The notes beneath the pieces are model-generated. The model was not told where the DNA came from, ran no database searches, and saw only the letters and a program-made list of their open reading frames with translations. A stretch of 64,000 nucleotides of DNA, taken from NCBI RefSeq assembly GCF_032854445.1, contig NC_088306.1, forward strand, positions 6,153,145 through 6,217,144. Direction: 5' to 3'. Of the stretch, positions 1-11,760 are shown piece after piece. Both the position numbers and the translations under genes were made by a program. Numbering within the stretch: position 1 is the stretch's first letter; every line of letters starts with the position of its first letter. This stretch comes from Liolophura sinensis. Taxonomy: Eukaryota; Mollusca; Polyplacophora; Chitonida; Chitonidae.

Positions 1-448
1 ACCAAATATGTGGAAATGATTTTGGTTCACGTAATCATGTTTTCATTTTGAAAGGAACTCCCGCAGGCTTTTAATAGCAAAATCTGCTTTTGACCTTACT
101 TTAGTCTTTTGAAAAGCAAAAAGTATAAATCACTTCACTCCAAATTTTCGCACACATATTATTCAGTAATTGAACTCATATTCAAGTAAGTTGTACTTGT
201 TTTCCTGCGCGAAAAAGTTACACCCCACTGCTGAAAGGGGATGATTTCCTATCTAGTTCCAAGGGCCTATGGAAGATGTGATGTATATCCAAACTATGAC
301 TACATCTTAGCGAGTAGGACTGATTTTATAGATAGCTGTTTAGAATCTTGGATGAGGTTACGGATTAAAATTCTATGCACACAATGGCTTCTGGAACTAG
401 CCTGTTAAATATTTGTGGTGATATGAACCTGGATCTAGAACACGGTAT
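1..448. other. no gene recognised
   Basis: AT-rich sequence with no convincing reading frame, splice pattern or repeat ahead of the first SINE fragment. A short frame beginning at 375 runs on into the SINE and is not supported as a gene. Confidence 0.5.
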
Positions 449-585
449 ATTTTTATTTATTTATTTGACTGATAATTTACGCCGTACCCAAGAATATTTC
501 ACTTATACGACGGCAGCCAGCATTATGGTGAGAGCATTATGGGGGAAACCCAAGGCCATCCTCAGGTATCAGGGGAAAATGGGTC
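449..585 (-). mobile_element. SINE-1 fragment (3' part)
   Basis: Reverse-oriented 3' part of SINE-1: a TTTATTTATTTATTTG run (reverse of the ATAAATA tail), then the conserved block read as TTTACGCCGTAC, AATATTTCACTTATACGAC and CCAGCATTATGG. The tRNA-like head is missing and the inner end has decayed. Confidence 0.8.
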
Positions 586-875
586 CTGTACCGTTAGCGT
601 TCTCATGAATACATTAAAGAATGACAAAATGTCGCCAAGAACAAACCTTGCGTCTTTCAAGCATGACTGGGAACTGCTCACTGCTTCTCTTTGTTTGATT
701 CTGTCGTATGTTCGTACTTAATATACTTTCTTAATTCTTTGGTGGTTTGTGTTATACGTCGTTTCGGGAATTAGCCCTGCGATTATTGACCTGGGACATC
801 ATTGGTTTACGGCTTGTATACGAATGTCTGTTTCGCCGCATAGACTATACATATAGAATTTGGATATGAGTTAGG

Positions 876-1146
876 ATTTATTTATCCATTTATTTGATTG
901 GTGTTTTACGCCGTATTCAAGAATATTTCACTTATACGACGGCGGCCAGCATTATGGTGGGAGGAAACCGGGCAGAGCCCGGGGAAAACCCACGAACATC
1001 CGCAGGTTGCTGCAAGATCTTCTCATCTACGGCCGGAGAGGAAGCCAGCATGAGCTGGACTTGAGCTCACAGCGACCACATTGGTGAGAGGCTCCAGGGT
1101 CATTACGCTGCGCTAGCGCGCTAACCAACTGACCCACGGAGACCCC
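876..1146 (-). mobile_element. SINE-1, near full length
   Basis: Reverse-oriented copy of about 270 bp. It runs from the ATAAATA-type tail through the conserved body to the tRNA-like head, read on the plus strand as GCGCTAACCAACTGACCCAC. On the minus strand the head reads GTCAGTTGGTTAGCGCGCTAGCGC, a tRNA A-box-like segment, followed by a B-box-like GAGCTCAAGTCC. No protein is encoded. Confidence 0.88.
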
Positions 1147-2399
1147 CTATGAATTTGGAGAGCAAAATGTCTGCGATTGGTTGATTTTATCAGGATTTAA
1201 TATCAGACCGTGCAGAAATGATCTTAGAATAGCATTTAAACAAAAGAAAAAACAAAAAAAAAAAAAACAACAGACACAGTAATGCTGATATTACTACTTT
1301 TTAACAATGGCTGCTCATCACAACAAATAAATACAGAATATGTTCTCATGACCACATTTTAACAAAGAGTGGGATATCTTCACATACAGAGAAATGGTCT
1401 CATGACAAAACTTTTACGAGGACTAGATATTAACACATACACAAATATAGGTTTTCCTGATCCATGTCCACAACTGGTAGATATGACCACATACTGAAAT
1501 CTTTTTATAAACACATCGTGATAGTGTTTAGATATCAACACACTTTTACTATGTGAAAATTTAGCATATCATATATAAGAATGCTCCGATGGTCAAATGC
1601 TTAGAAGGGCTAGATATGAACACATACATAAATGCACCTGTGGCTACTTATATACGATTTTGTTAAACAAATACAAAGTGGAAAGAATTATGAAGAGATT
1701 TTAGACACACACGATGAAACTTGCAGGTAACACATTAGTGGATAAAGTATGCAAATAAAACGAAAAAAAGAAGCCAAAAGATAGACAAGCCCGTGTAAAA
1801 AAACAAAAAAAAAAAACAATCCTATCTGGGCCCTTAATTACTTGACCTTTGACACATTCGATACACGTCACTCAGAATGCCCTTGTTCGTCACAATCCTC
1901 AGGTATGCATTGCTTGGCAATTGTGACGTATCCTGACATCATTAGGAAGGAAATCACGCCAATACATACCAATGTGCATTTGACGGCGATGTGTGCACTG
2001 AAAATCTGTTGTGACTAAATCTGAATGGAAACGAATTAAATAAAACTAATAACATTCAATAACTGCCCACTGTGAGATAATTACATTTATCATTAAGTGG
2101 GATGTATTTTTATAATGGCATTTCAAATTTTTTGTGATTTCACCACTGAATTGCAGGATAAAAAAACATTAATTTTTTGTATATGCTTTTTAATCATTTG
2201 GAGAGTATAAGATTTGTATACATATACTTTCGCAGCACTACATTTCTGATTTGAAAAAAATGTAATACTTTTCGTCTACCATCTTTAAAAAGATCAAATG
2301 GTATTTAAATGAATTCACTTTAAGTTTGCTGCAATGTTTGTAGATAAATTTCAAACGAAATAAAAGCCTACCGGTCAACTACCTTCCATTTTCGTGGAA
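1147..2399. repeat. gene-free stretch with degenerate tandem repeat
   Basis: No gene is visible. From about 1330 to 1660 a degenerate unit recurs, with the shared core CTAGATAT(G/T)AACACATACA(T)AAAT at 1425, 1475, 1530 and 1610 and spacing of roughly 50-75 bp. Two A-rich runs lie near 1245-1265 and 1800-1817. The rest is AT-rich sequence without splice-bounded frames. Confidence 0.4.
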
Positions 2400-2492
2400 G
2401 GCCACTTGGTCGAGTGGTCTAGACGGTTGACATGTATTACTGGCGGTTTGTTGCCTGACTCAGCCGTCGCTGGTTCGAAACCCGCAGTGGTC
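2400..2492 (+). tRNA. degenerate tRNA-like sequence (class II shape)
   Basis: The 93-nt segment has a 7-bp acceptor-like stem (GGCCACT with AGTGGTC), a D-stem GTC/GAC around GAGTGGTCTA, and a T-loop-like GGTTCGAAACC. These are the internal A and B boxes of tRNA genes. The length and the inserted arm resemble the Ser/Leu class, but no good anticodon stem can be drawn and the T stem has a mismatch. It is more likely a tRNA relic or a SINE head than a working tRNA gene. Confidence 0.35.
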
Positions 2493-2937
2493 TCAAACAA
2501 ATTTCAACACTAGAATCTGTACTATATTCAGAAAATGTAATCCATATTAACGATAATACTGCTACTTAATCCACTTTCTAAATGACATGTATACCTGTCT
2601 GAAACAGATTATTTAAAAGTATGTAAAACATAAGGCTAAATAGTCAAAAATGAGCGTTATTAAGAAAAACATGGGTAATTCTGTAAAATTTTGAGATTTA
2701 GGGAGAAACTAAGCTATTGAACTCATCGTTTATAAATCGTAGTATACAGCAGCTAAATCTATCACTTTTTCATTGCACGAAAAAGCGAAATTGTTTTCTC
2801 ACAAACTGCTCCCCACAGACATTCAGCAGCGACAAAATTGCCTCTTATTTGTCTACTTTAAATAGTGTTGAGCAGATACTTTCATATTCACGCTGTGGTA
2901 CTCTATTTATCTTCCCTTTTCTCCTGATTATTCTGAT

Positions 2938-3155
2938 GGATTCCGTGGCTCACTTAGTTAGCACGCTAGCGCCACGTAATGACCATGGAGTGAGTTCAAG
3001 TCCAGCTCATGCTGGCTTCCTTACGTGGGAAGGTCTGCCAGCAACCTGCGGATGGCTGTGGGTTTCCCCCCCACCGTAATGCTGGCCACCGTCGTATAAG
3101 TGAAATATTCTTGAGTACGGCATAAAACACCAATCAGATAAATAAATAAACAAAT
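2938..3155 (+). mobile_element. SINE-1 copy
   Basis: Forward copy: head TCCGTGGCTCA, GTTAGCACGCTAGCGC, body with CAACCTGCGGATGG and CACCGTCGTATAAGTG, 3' end GGCATAAAACACCAATCAGA and an ATAAATAAATAAA tail. It ends about 20 bp from the stop codon of the lectin gene, in opposite orientation, so it sits in or just beyond that gene's 3' end. Confidence 0.88.
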
Positions 3156-3176
3156 TTTCTCGTGGTCTATTCTATT

Positions 3177-6100
3177 CTAGTTTATTGGTATTTTACAAAG
3201 GTGGCCCTGGGGTCTATTACATCTGGCATTACCCCAGGCATAGTGCCAGTTAGTGTAGTTGAACATTCCCAGACAGTGTTCATTTAAACCATCTTGGGGT
3301 TCATTTCCGTAAAAATTCCTGAAGTCCAAGGTTTGGTTGGAATGATACCAGGAAAAGGGTTTACCGTCACCATCTCTGGTACCGCCAATCCAAAATGCAT
3401 CTGCAAAGAAAATAGCTGTTTGTACATTCTTAAAAGTCTGTTGATTAGACATTGTGTAACACTGGTTTGAAAAATTGTAGGTTTCAACGTCTGGCGTCTT
3501 AGGCATGATGTTTCAGTGGCAGCAACTCTTTGGCGGCATGTACTCGCCCTGCCACAAGAAGACACAATATATGTGAACACAACTAAAAAACTCCTCGTCG
3601 TCATATGACAAAAAATTGCACGACGTGAAAATAAAAGCACACACACATGCATGTTTCCCACGATGCAACACTCAAACAGAGGGAAAATTTCCCCCAAACC
3701 TGATAAAAAAGCTTTAAGAATCAATCAGATCATGAAAATAATGGTAAAACTGTGTACCAAATTTCAACAATGTTGCTTACCTATTGTTTTTTACATTACG
3801 TTCACTAGATTATGCCACGCACACACACACACACCACGCTTGTACATGCTGATACAGCTGCCCGTGATGAGGGGTGGACGAATTGGCATAAAAACAAGGA
3901 AGCAAAACCTTCAATGTAAATGTCCTTTCAGTCACCTTATTGATTTCAGGAGATACGACAACTGACAATCTAACCCTTTATATTTCCTTACTTAAGCTAT
4001 TGGTCATAGCAGTAAATTTATTATTTATTTATATGATTGGTGTTTTACGCCGTACTCAAGAATATTTCACATATACGACAGCGGCCAGCATTATGGTGGG
4101 TTGAAACCGGGCACAGCCCGGGGGAAACCCACGACCATCCGCAGGTTGCTAAACCTTCCCATATACGGCCGGATAGGAAGCCAGCATGAGCTGGACTTGA
4201 ACTCACAGCGACCGCATTGGTGAGAGACTTCTGGGTCATTACGCTGCGCTAGCGGGCTAACCAACTGAGCCACGGAGGCCCCCATAGCAGTAAAAGTATT
4301 AGTAAAAATGCACTTGCAATGTTCTCAATCCAAGCATTTGGACTGTCAATTTTGTTTCTTGTCCTGAATCGGAAATCTATGGTATCGGACAAAGCACTGG
4401 AGTCAAGTGCAAGCCCCGTTTCTAAGTTGGTCTGTGGAAACGTTTGTATTTATTCAGCAAGGCATTAATGGTCTCATGCCCCAACAATATACGCACAGTT
4501 TTCGAAATTAAAGACTCAAAGCAAGTAGTAAACAAAAAAGTGTTTTTATTCACTGATGTATTTGAAGCATCCGATTTACCAAAGGGGGAAAGTTGCCATG
4601 ATGTACTAGTCATTTAAAAATTGTCTCCGTTAATAAATCCATCATGTACATACGTTGAATCCGTGTCCCATCTTTTGTTTAGCCATTATGCGCTAGTCAT
4701 GTAGGTGTATGCCCAGCCCTTGCGGATATGTCAATTACTTTAAGGCCCATTTGTGACTAATGCTGTTTGCTCATCATGCTATAGAAATCTGCGTAGTGCT
4801 TTTGTCAACTGAAGTCAACTACATTTACAAAGGCTTTTTATCACAAATATGGTTTGTCCAGCTTCCTCTAGTCAGCTATGTGTTATCTGTGCGATTACGA
4901 CGACTATACCTATACGTTGTTCATCAATTTCAGCTTCTTTTAATGATTAGAGATCTTTGGGTTGTGGTATGCCAAAGATTGCAAAATATTAAATGTTTCA
5001 AATATTTACGTATGCGTTCTCTTTCTGAAGGAAATAAATTCAACAAAAACGGGTTAATGTTCAAAAATCTGTCCGAAATCTGGCGTATTTAAGAAGACGC
5101 GCGCTTTTCACATACCTGTACACGTGTGGAGTTCTAGTTAAATAACTTTATAATAAATTTATATAATGATACGATTATAGTATAATGAAAATACCGTTAT
5201 ACGGAGGAGGTCCGCTAAGCTGGCCTAATGTTTGCACGAGGAAATCGCTTTCTGCCTGAGAGTGGATGTCTGCCAGCCAGCCACCGTAAGATTCACATTC
5301 TTCTTTGGAAGCTTTCCAGGTCATCCCCATCGGATTGAAGTAATAGCTGTTGTTCATCCATTCATAGCTTTCTGTAAACATAACAGAGGTATCTGTATGT
5401 GTCTATTGTTACGAAACCCGCCTTTAAACATTGTATTACATTTACGTATTTCATCACGGACGCTACTGTCAACCCCGTCCGCCCTCAGAAGTTACGCATT
5501 CACAGGCAGTTGGGGAGTAAGCTACTTATCGGACTGTTATCCGTGAATATCGTACTCCTTACAGCTGGTGCCGCTCTCTTCGCTCGCTCTGCATCACTGG
5601 TACCACTAGACAAGCTTGACCTATTGAGCTTGTGCGACGTGTTTAGACTTGTTTAGACTTATCACTGGCCCTCTGGTGAAGCTGCTTAATTCGCATTTAA
5701 CAATTAAATCTTGTCAGGTGTTGGTCAGAGTCATATTGTGCTGTTATGTTATTATGCTATTACAATGCTATCACAAGATGTTATTAACATTGTTAATGGG
5801 AATGCGTCTATAACCTATTAATACAAACGGGGGCCTCCGTGGCTCAGTTGGTTAGCGCGCTGGAGCAGCGTGCGGTCACTGTGAGTTCAAGTCCAGCTCA
5901 TGCTGGCTTCCTCTCCGACCGTACGTGAGAAGGTCTACCAGCAACCTGCGGATGGTCGTGGGTTTCCTGAATTTCCCCGGGCTCTGTCCGGTTTCCACCC
6001 GGTTTCCTGAGTACGGCGTAAAACAGCAATCAAAAAAATAAATAAATTAATTTAAACAACGGATGAAACAGAGTTTGGTATCAACCGACCCTGGTTTGAT

Positions 6101-9100
6101 CCTTTCGTCTCCAAACTTCGAGGCAGCCACTCTAACCATAAGGCCACCGAAGAGGTTGAATCCCTATAGTGGAGGACAGTAACAATCTGAACACAAGGTG
6201 TCATAGCGCTGGGCTAAGTTTATAATGCGTCATTCTTTACCATCGCCGTATCATCGCAACATATGAAATGAAATATAAAATTTCTGAATGCGCCGTTGTG
6301 ACCCACAAGATACACTCTAGTGAGTGAGGCGAGTTTCGACCTCGGTTCAAAGTGTTCTTTTTAAAACCGTTTTCGCAGAGGGTGACGATTTTTGAAATTA
6401 AAGCATCAACTTTAGGATTGTTTTAGACTAGGATGGGTACGAACAATAGAACACAAGTACATGTATGCTATGTTCAGAACAAGTCACATACTGAGAGTGG
6501 GCTAAACACGGTTATTCGCTTTTGTATCGTAAATATTTTGTATCGTATGCCGAGACTCCATGTACCTCGGATTGGAGGCACTTAAACAAAGACGATGGCA
6601 GTATATATGCACTACTTACTGTGGCAGGATGGCTCCTGTCCTATCCATGCGCAGTTAACGTCCGCCATTAAAATCGCCCTCTGTCCCACGTAACCAGGCG
6701 TGCACGTAAGTGTCGCGTAACCATTTGGAAAGGGATATACATGACGGACTTTAACATTCGTCGTCACAGGTAACGGGTTTGGACAACGTTGTGACATGTC
6801 TGTGAAAAGAGACAATATTACTGGGTAGGAGTAGCCATGTCTAGGTGCAGTCAGAGATATCCTTACACTAGTCTCTAGTCGTAAAACTTCAGGCCTCGGT
6901 GTTATTACTATGTATCCAAAAGAAAGCATTCAAGTTATCGTACCTAAGCCTTTAGTAGATATAATTTCAAAAATTTTCGAGACCAGCGAAAATGGGGCTA
7001 GACACTCAAAGTCGTGAGTTCGAGTCTCACTGGAGCCACTATTTTCGCTGGTCTCTATTTATAAGTGTTGGAACCTATATCTATTCGATGTATTCCCTGA
7101 TGATGATTGCAACTGCATAGCTTTTTAGACAAAGCGCAAAATGACGAAGCGAATCAGAAGCTACGCATTTAAAATGTATTACTACATCAAGATCCCAAGA
7201 TTTTAGAATGTGAATACTTTCATCATATCCATTCATACTTTCGATCCTTTCGTATTAAACTGTATAAATTGGACCTTATTTCTGAATTGTGTCCAGACCG
7301 TTACTACATACAGACAAACGTATACACATTATCTACACTACAAATATCGATGATTATGTGAATAAAAGTAGATGACCATAGATTTTCACATATCCCAACA
7401 TTTTCTTTCTCGGGAATGTTGGCTAGACTTGTCACATAAAAGTAGACATCGCGTGATTATATGTTTCACGTGCGTTTGGAACAGGCTCATGCAGTATTGA
7501 CCCTGATAAACGATGTTGGCCTCGTTAGACCGCATTGGTCGAGTTTGTCGTGAACGTAATTGAGACTGTTAATAGTTAATTAATAATACAGAAAAACATT
7601 GTAAATCACATTGTTATACTTTACCATAGTACCTACCCCGACTATCAAATGCCGTGTCATACACAGCATGAGCATCGAGAATCACTGCCCCATCAAACGC
7701 AATGCACATGTCATCCGACATGGCGACCGAGGTACATTCGGTTGTCTGCAGACATATCAGAACACAGTGACTGGCGGATATTGCCGGAACCACCGATATT
7801 GGGGCAGTAATAGCAAAACCATCAAGATCCAAGAGGGAGAAATGTAGACTGGTTCTGTCTGAGAATAAAAAGTCAAAAAGAAATCCATGACTTACTGAAT
7901 TATTTACCAGTGCGATTCTCCAGTATCGTAAGCTGACTAAGTTTGAAGTCTGAAACCGTTTATTTCGAGCAAAGTCATACCAAATACCTTAAAATGGAAC
8001 ATGACGTGCGAGTTGTCATAAATATACACGACATAAGGTGTTAAATGGCATAGAAAATATATTAAGCGGCATGATAAATGGCATAGCCGACATGACAAAC
8101 GACTTGACAACAGGCATAAACAAATGGTTTGTGACAAATGGCACAAACGACATGGCAAATGGCATATACATGACCACACGGCATTACCTCATGTAAATTT
8201 ATCGCTCCCCAGTTCGATAATATCACGTAACGTGGCTTTCAGCCATTCGTGATGTTGCACATTGTGACGTCATTAAAGAAACAAATGTTATGTAGCACGC
8301 TAAACAATGCTACATCACATTTAATTTTGGTCGCGTCAGACAGTCTCCACTTTGTGTTGTATTACGTCACATCTGCTGTCTGCCTTGAGAGTCGCTGTTT
8401 CGACAGTCCCTACGTGCCTACCCTAACCTGTTCATTTATGGAAATGTAAATAAAATCTCAGGTGAAGGTTATCCGGTACTATGAAACAATTGTTGCATGT
8501 TTCAGAGTGGAACATCGTTATTTGTCGACTCTGAAACATGCAATAATTGTATATGGTACATATTGCATGATGTCATAAACGACATACGCGGCATTGGCAC
8601 ACGACATGATAACGGACATAAACGACATGACCAAAGGAAAATAACAAATGCCATATACGAGGTGACGTGATCAACGGAATACACAACCAAATGGACGACG
8701 GAATATGACAAAAGGAATTTATGTATACGACATGACATGGCAAATGTCATACATTACACGATAAATGACTTACTCGACCAGATACCAAGTGGCGTTAAGC
8801 TCTCGTCTCAAACAGGAGACTTTATCTAAACAAAAAAGAGACACTCTTCTGGGCCCATTGTGGATGGATATCACAACAGTTTACCCATTCTAAACTGAAG
8901 TGTATTTTATCTTTGTTTTACCATTGTTTTAATGGAATTTTATTACCCAGAGAGGTCTCTAAGGCAATTTTTGTGTGCTTTTTGTGGCCAAACAAATGTG
9001 CGAATGTATAATAATGTTTTAATGGGGCAATCAGGCAAACATTAGTGCTCCTAATAAACCATATACCTGTTTCCAGTGGAACGCATGAGCGTAACGTGCC

Positions 9101-11690
9101 ATTTGTTTGATAAACAAAATATTACAACATTGCCGTGTTCGGCGACAGTCCAGAATTCAATTCTAATCCAATTTCTTAAGACTTATTGTTCTAAATTTTC
9201 GACTTGAAACTGTCCTTGAACCAGCTTAGCGTTGGCGCGTGTCCATTTTCTAATGTTGCTAAATCCATTGCTGTATGTATTGTATTAGTCTGCAAGTTGT
9301 TTAATATGTAAAGGCCTACTTTTAGGTCGTTTCAAGGTAATAGCAATTTTGGTCAACATCAAACTGTCGAAGTAGCGTACATTGTAAACTGAATCCCACA
9401 AGGTGCGATTTGTGTATCGTCAATTTCTACAAGTTGCATTCAAATGTGAGAAGTGTTCAGATAATGTGATTTGTTGAATGTTACAATCGCATGGAACCTC
9501 ATATCTCCTCTCTCCATTCGACTTGTCGATTAAGCAATTCACATACTGTGAACGCAACTTAACTTTAGTAAGAACACTCCATTTGAACTTAATTTCCAGC
9601 TGCTTATTCGTAATTCCGGGAGCTGTTACGTATACTGACCGTGGTTTAAAGGCAAGCTGCCATACTCCTCACACTTTGTGTTGCTTCAACCATTCATATC
9701 CGAAATAGTAATAATTGAATTTTTTTTATATTAAAAAGGTCACATAGGTCTTTGTTGGCATGAATATATATATACATATGTTTTTTTTTTCCAAATGTCA
9801 TTTACATATTTGTTTTCTTATCGTACTTATCATTGTTTTTCCTGTGGGCATAAGTAGCCTTTGGCTAATGTTAATTTTTCGTAACCAGCTGACGTTAAAT
9901 AAAGACTCGACATTGAGGCTTGAGATTTGGAAAATGGAGGACCCGTATGGGCTTTTTCAAGTCTAACCTCATCACTGGTGTCCCTTATCGGAACTATTTA
10001 ATCAGCATTCATCAATACAATTGCAGGCCTCCGTGGCTCAGTTGTTTAGTGCGCTAACGTATCGTAATGGCCCAGGAGCCTCTCACCAATGCGGTCGTTG
10101 TGAGTTCAAGTCTAGTACATGCTGGCTTCCTCTTCGGCCGTAGATGGGAAGGTCTTCTGGCAACCTGCAGATGGTCGTGAGTTTCCCCCCGGTCTCTTCA
10201 CGGTTTCCTCTCACCATAATTCTGGTCGCCGTCGTATAAGTGAAATATTCTTGAGTACGGCGTAAAACACCAGTGAAATAAATAAATCAACAAAATTGCT
10301 TCAAGTGTTGGCTAAAATGTTTTCAATATTTTATGTAAAGAGAATGCATGTGCACAAAGTAATTTTAGAAACAAATGTTAAGATAGAGGGGGATTTTGTA
10401 TTTTCTGACATCACTGACATAACCTCTTGCCTCATTATCATGAATCCAGTGGTCTTGGCGTTGTTCAAGATTTCTGTGGAAAAATTGCTAGTGGTGCCAA
10501 TGATGTAAAGAGAACACAGAGGGCGGCGCATGTGCTGTAAGGAGTATGGTAAGATGCCAAACTGCAACCACGAGGTACACGATGTGTGGGTTCAATCCCG
10601 GCTATGGGCAGAAACTTTGTACATGTACATGTAGATTCACCCTCTCTCATTTTTCTTGCTCATGCTTTACTGTCCGTGTTGTGTGTGTGTGTGTTCTGGG
10701 GAAGGGTGTGTGTTCTGGGGAAGGGAGGGTGTTCTGGGGAAGGGAGGGGGGGGGGGTAATCTTGAAAGGTACAAACTAGTCTATTGATATCATAGTACAA
10801 CCTATGCAGTCTTGCCGTCGTTAAACACCACCTGTCTTCCATTCATACACAGGGAAGGTGGGTGAGTCTAAATGTACTTGTAATATGTGGGAATGTTTGT
10901 CCATAACTTGCAGCTGTTGGGTTTTTTTCCCCCGGATACTCCAGTTTCTTCTGAATGCTCAATAAATTTTTGTTGGTTTGAATCAGACAAAATCAAGTAA
11001 ATAAGATAAGCATCCGAAAAATGGTAACTTTTTTCCCCACTTTTAAACATGACTTCGAAAGTTTTTAAAAATTAAACAAGAAATATCAACGCTGATTAAT
11101 ATCGGCGCAGATAATTGCCACCGCGGGTAAATAATAAGACGTGTAAATTCTGACGATGCCGAATTCTACTTGCTGCTGTCGAATGCTGGCATGATTGCAT
11201 GTAGGCCTCAGTTCCCACGTTCGGATACCACTCTTAAAACGTAAAAGGGCCGATAATTGATAGACCCATGTTCTAAAGACAGTAAAACATCAGTTTCCCG
11301 AAAGAATATATAAGAAATAATATACAAATAGCAAATAAAGCTGGTGATAAGTATAAGAGAAGCAGTCTAGCAATTATCTTTTGGTTTCAAGTGTCATACT
11401 TGTCATTTTCTAATTAAATTTTTTTTGGATGTTACATTTCGATATCTTTTATATTTTTCCATATGCGTATTCAGTTGTACGCCGCTCACTGAAATGTTAT
11501 ACCTACGCCAAAATCAAGCTGAAATAGGGGATAACTCTTGACCTAGAGTTTTCATTCGTAAAATACACTGCGGTAAGTACACGACTATGTGTTGTCGTGT
11601 TGTACGCTTACCTGTAAACGTCCGTGCTTGTGTAGTTTGACCCAAAACGATCAGCAGGATAGTTGTAGGAATTGACACTCCAAAGTCCAT
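3177..11690 (-). CDS. secreted PAN-sushi-C-type lectin protein
   Basis: Predicted secreted recognition protein of about 297 residues. Minus-strand coding exons: 11612-11690 (signal peptide, MDFGVSIPTTILL..., 22 residues ending TQA), 7625-7858 (PAN/apple-like, with C-x3-C-x5-C spacing), 6620-6799 (one sushi/CCP domain beginning CPNPLP, with GYATLTC and NCAW), 5195-5371 and 3177-3400 (C-type lectin domain split in two). All internal junctions are phase 1, as usual for shuffled extracellular domains. The lectin domain has the WIGG motif, disulfide cysteines (EEC, EHC, ARC, HLC) and the terminal CKIP. The calcium/sugar site reads EPQ where many family members have EPN or QPD, and WGN where WND is usual, so sugar preference or calcium dependence may be altered. 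The end of the PAN exon could also be 7637. A 42-nt segment at 7908-7949 has good splice signals and could be an extra phase-1 exon. Sugar binding in defence or tissue recognition is inference. Confidence 0.8.
3503..3650 (+). mobile_element. SINE-2 fragment (3' half)
   Basis: 3' half of the second SINE family: GTCTTAGGCATGATG, GGCAGCA, CTCGTCGTCATATGAC, a decayed version of the GAAAAATTGTTAAGTACGACG block, then a CA-rich tail. It lies in the lectin gene's last intron. Confidence 0.7.
4019..4284 (-). mobile_element. SINE-1, near full length
   Basis: Reverse copy with TTATTTATTTATATGATTGG tail, complete conserved body and tRNA-like head ending CCACGGAGGCCC. It lies in the lectin gene's last intron. 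Confidence 0.9.
5831..6048 (+). mobile_element. SINE-1 copy
   Basis: Forward copy from GGGCCTCCGTGGCTCAGTTG to AAACAGCAATC plus an A-rich ATAAATAAATTAA tail. The region before the 3' end is shortened. It lies in the lectin gene intron between the sushi exon and the first lectin exon. Confidence 0.88.
6074..6160 (-). mobile_element. SINE-2 head fragment
   Basis: On the minus strand this reads GGTGGCCTTATGGTTAGAGT and GCCTCGAAG followed by a B-box-like GATCAAACC. The same tRNA-like head begins the SINE-2 copies at 50348-50612 and 55068-55410. Confidence 0.6.
6979..7055. repeat. hairpin with tRNA T-arm-like core
   Basis: A perfect 15-bp inverted repeat (GAGACCAGCGAAAAT / ATTTTCGCTGGTCTC) encloses a segment with GGCT/AGCC pairing and a T-arm-like stem-loop, GTGAG-TTCGAGT-CTCAC. 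It is a folded tRNA-derived or foldback element in the lectin gene's second intron. Confidence 0.55.
8010..8770. repeat. degenerate CATGACA/AATGGCATA tandem repeat with hairpin
   Basis: Short, poorly conserved motifs (CGACATGACAAACGAC, AATGGCATA, ATAAACGACATGAC) recur across the stretch. It is interrupted by a 22-nt inverted repeat with one mismatch at 8487-8508 and 8528-8549. Short open frames here arise from the repeats and are not genes. It is intronic to the lectin gene. Confidence 0.5.
8771..10024. other. intronic stretch, nothing recognised
   Basis: Part of the large first intron of the lectin gene. AT-rich, with short hydrophobic open frames (for example 9760-9966) that lack splice or promoter support. 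No domain is recognised. Confidence 0.5.
10025..10292 (+). mobile_element. SINE-1, near full length
   Basis: Forward copy with head CCTCCGTGGCTCAGTTG, B-box-like GAGTTCAAGTC, body, GGCGTAAAACACCAGTGAAA and an ATAAATAAAT tail, in the lectin gene's first intron. Confidence 0.9.
10548..10660 (+). mobile_element. tRNA-derived SINE-like head
   Basis: Contains an A-box-like TGGTAAGATGCC and a B-box-like GGGTTCAATCCCGG in tRNA spacing, then an unrelated tail. The family cannot be assigned. Confidence 0.4.
10680..10757 (+). repeat. GT run plus G-tract repeat
   Basis: A (GT)n run is followed by three copies of GTGTTCTGGGGAAGGG and a run of about ten G. The clustered G-tracts could form a G-quadruplex on the plus strand. 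Confidence 0.75.
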
Positions 11691-11752
11691 TTTCGATTTT
11701 CATCCGATTTACAAGGTTTAGAAACATATTCGTGTGTATTTGTAAATGCATG

Positions 11753-11760
11753 CTTTATAG
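11753..11760 (-). promoter_or_regulatory. TATA box of the lectin gene
   Basis: CTATAAAG on the minus strand lies about 65 nt upstream of the chosen ATG at 11690. This supports the signal-peptide exon as the first exon. Confidence 0.6.

Noticed and set aside
2400-2492. Functional class II tRNA gene
   Set aside because: Acceptor and D stems pair, but no sound anticodon stem forms and the T stem has a mismatch; kept only as a tRNA-like relic.
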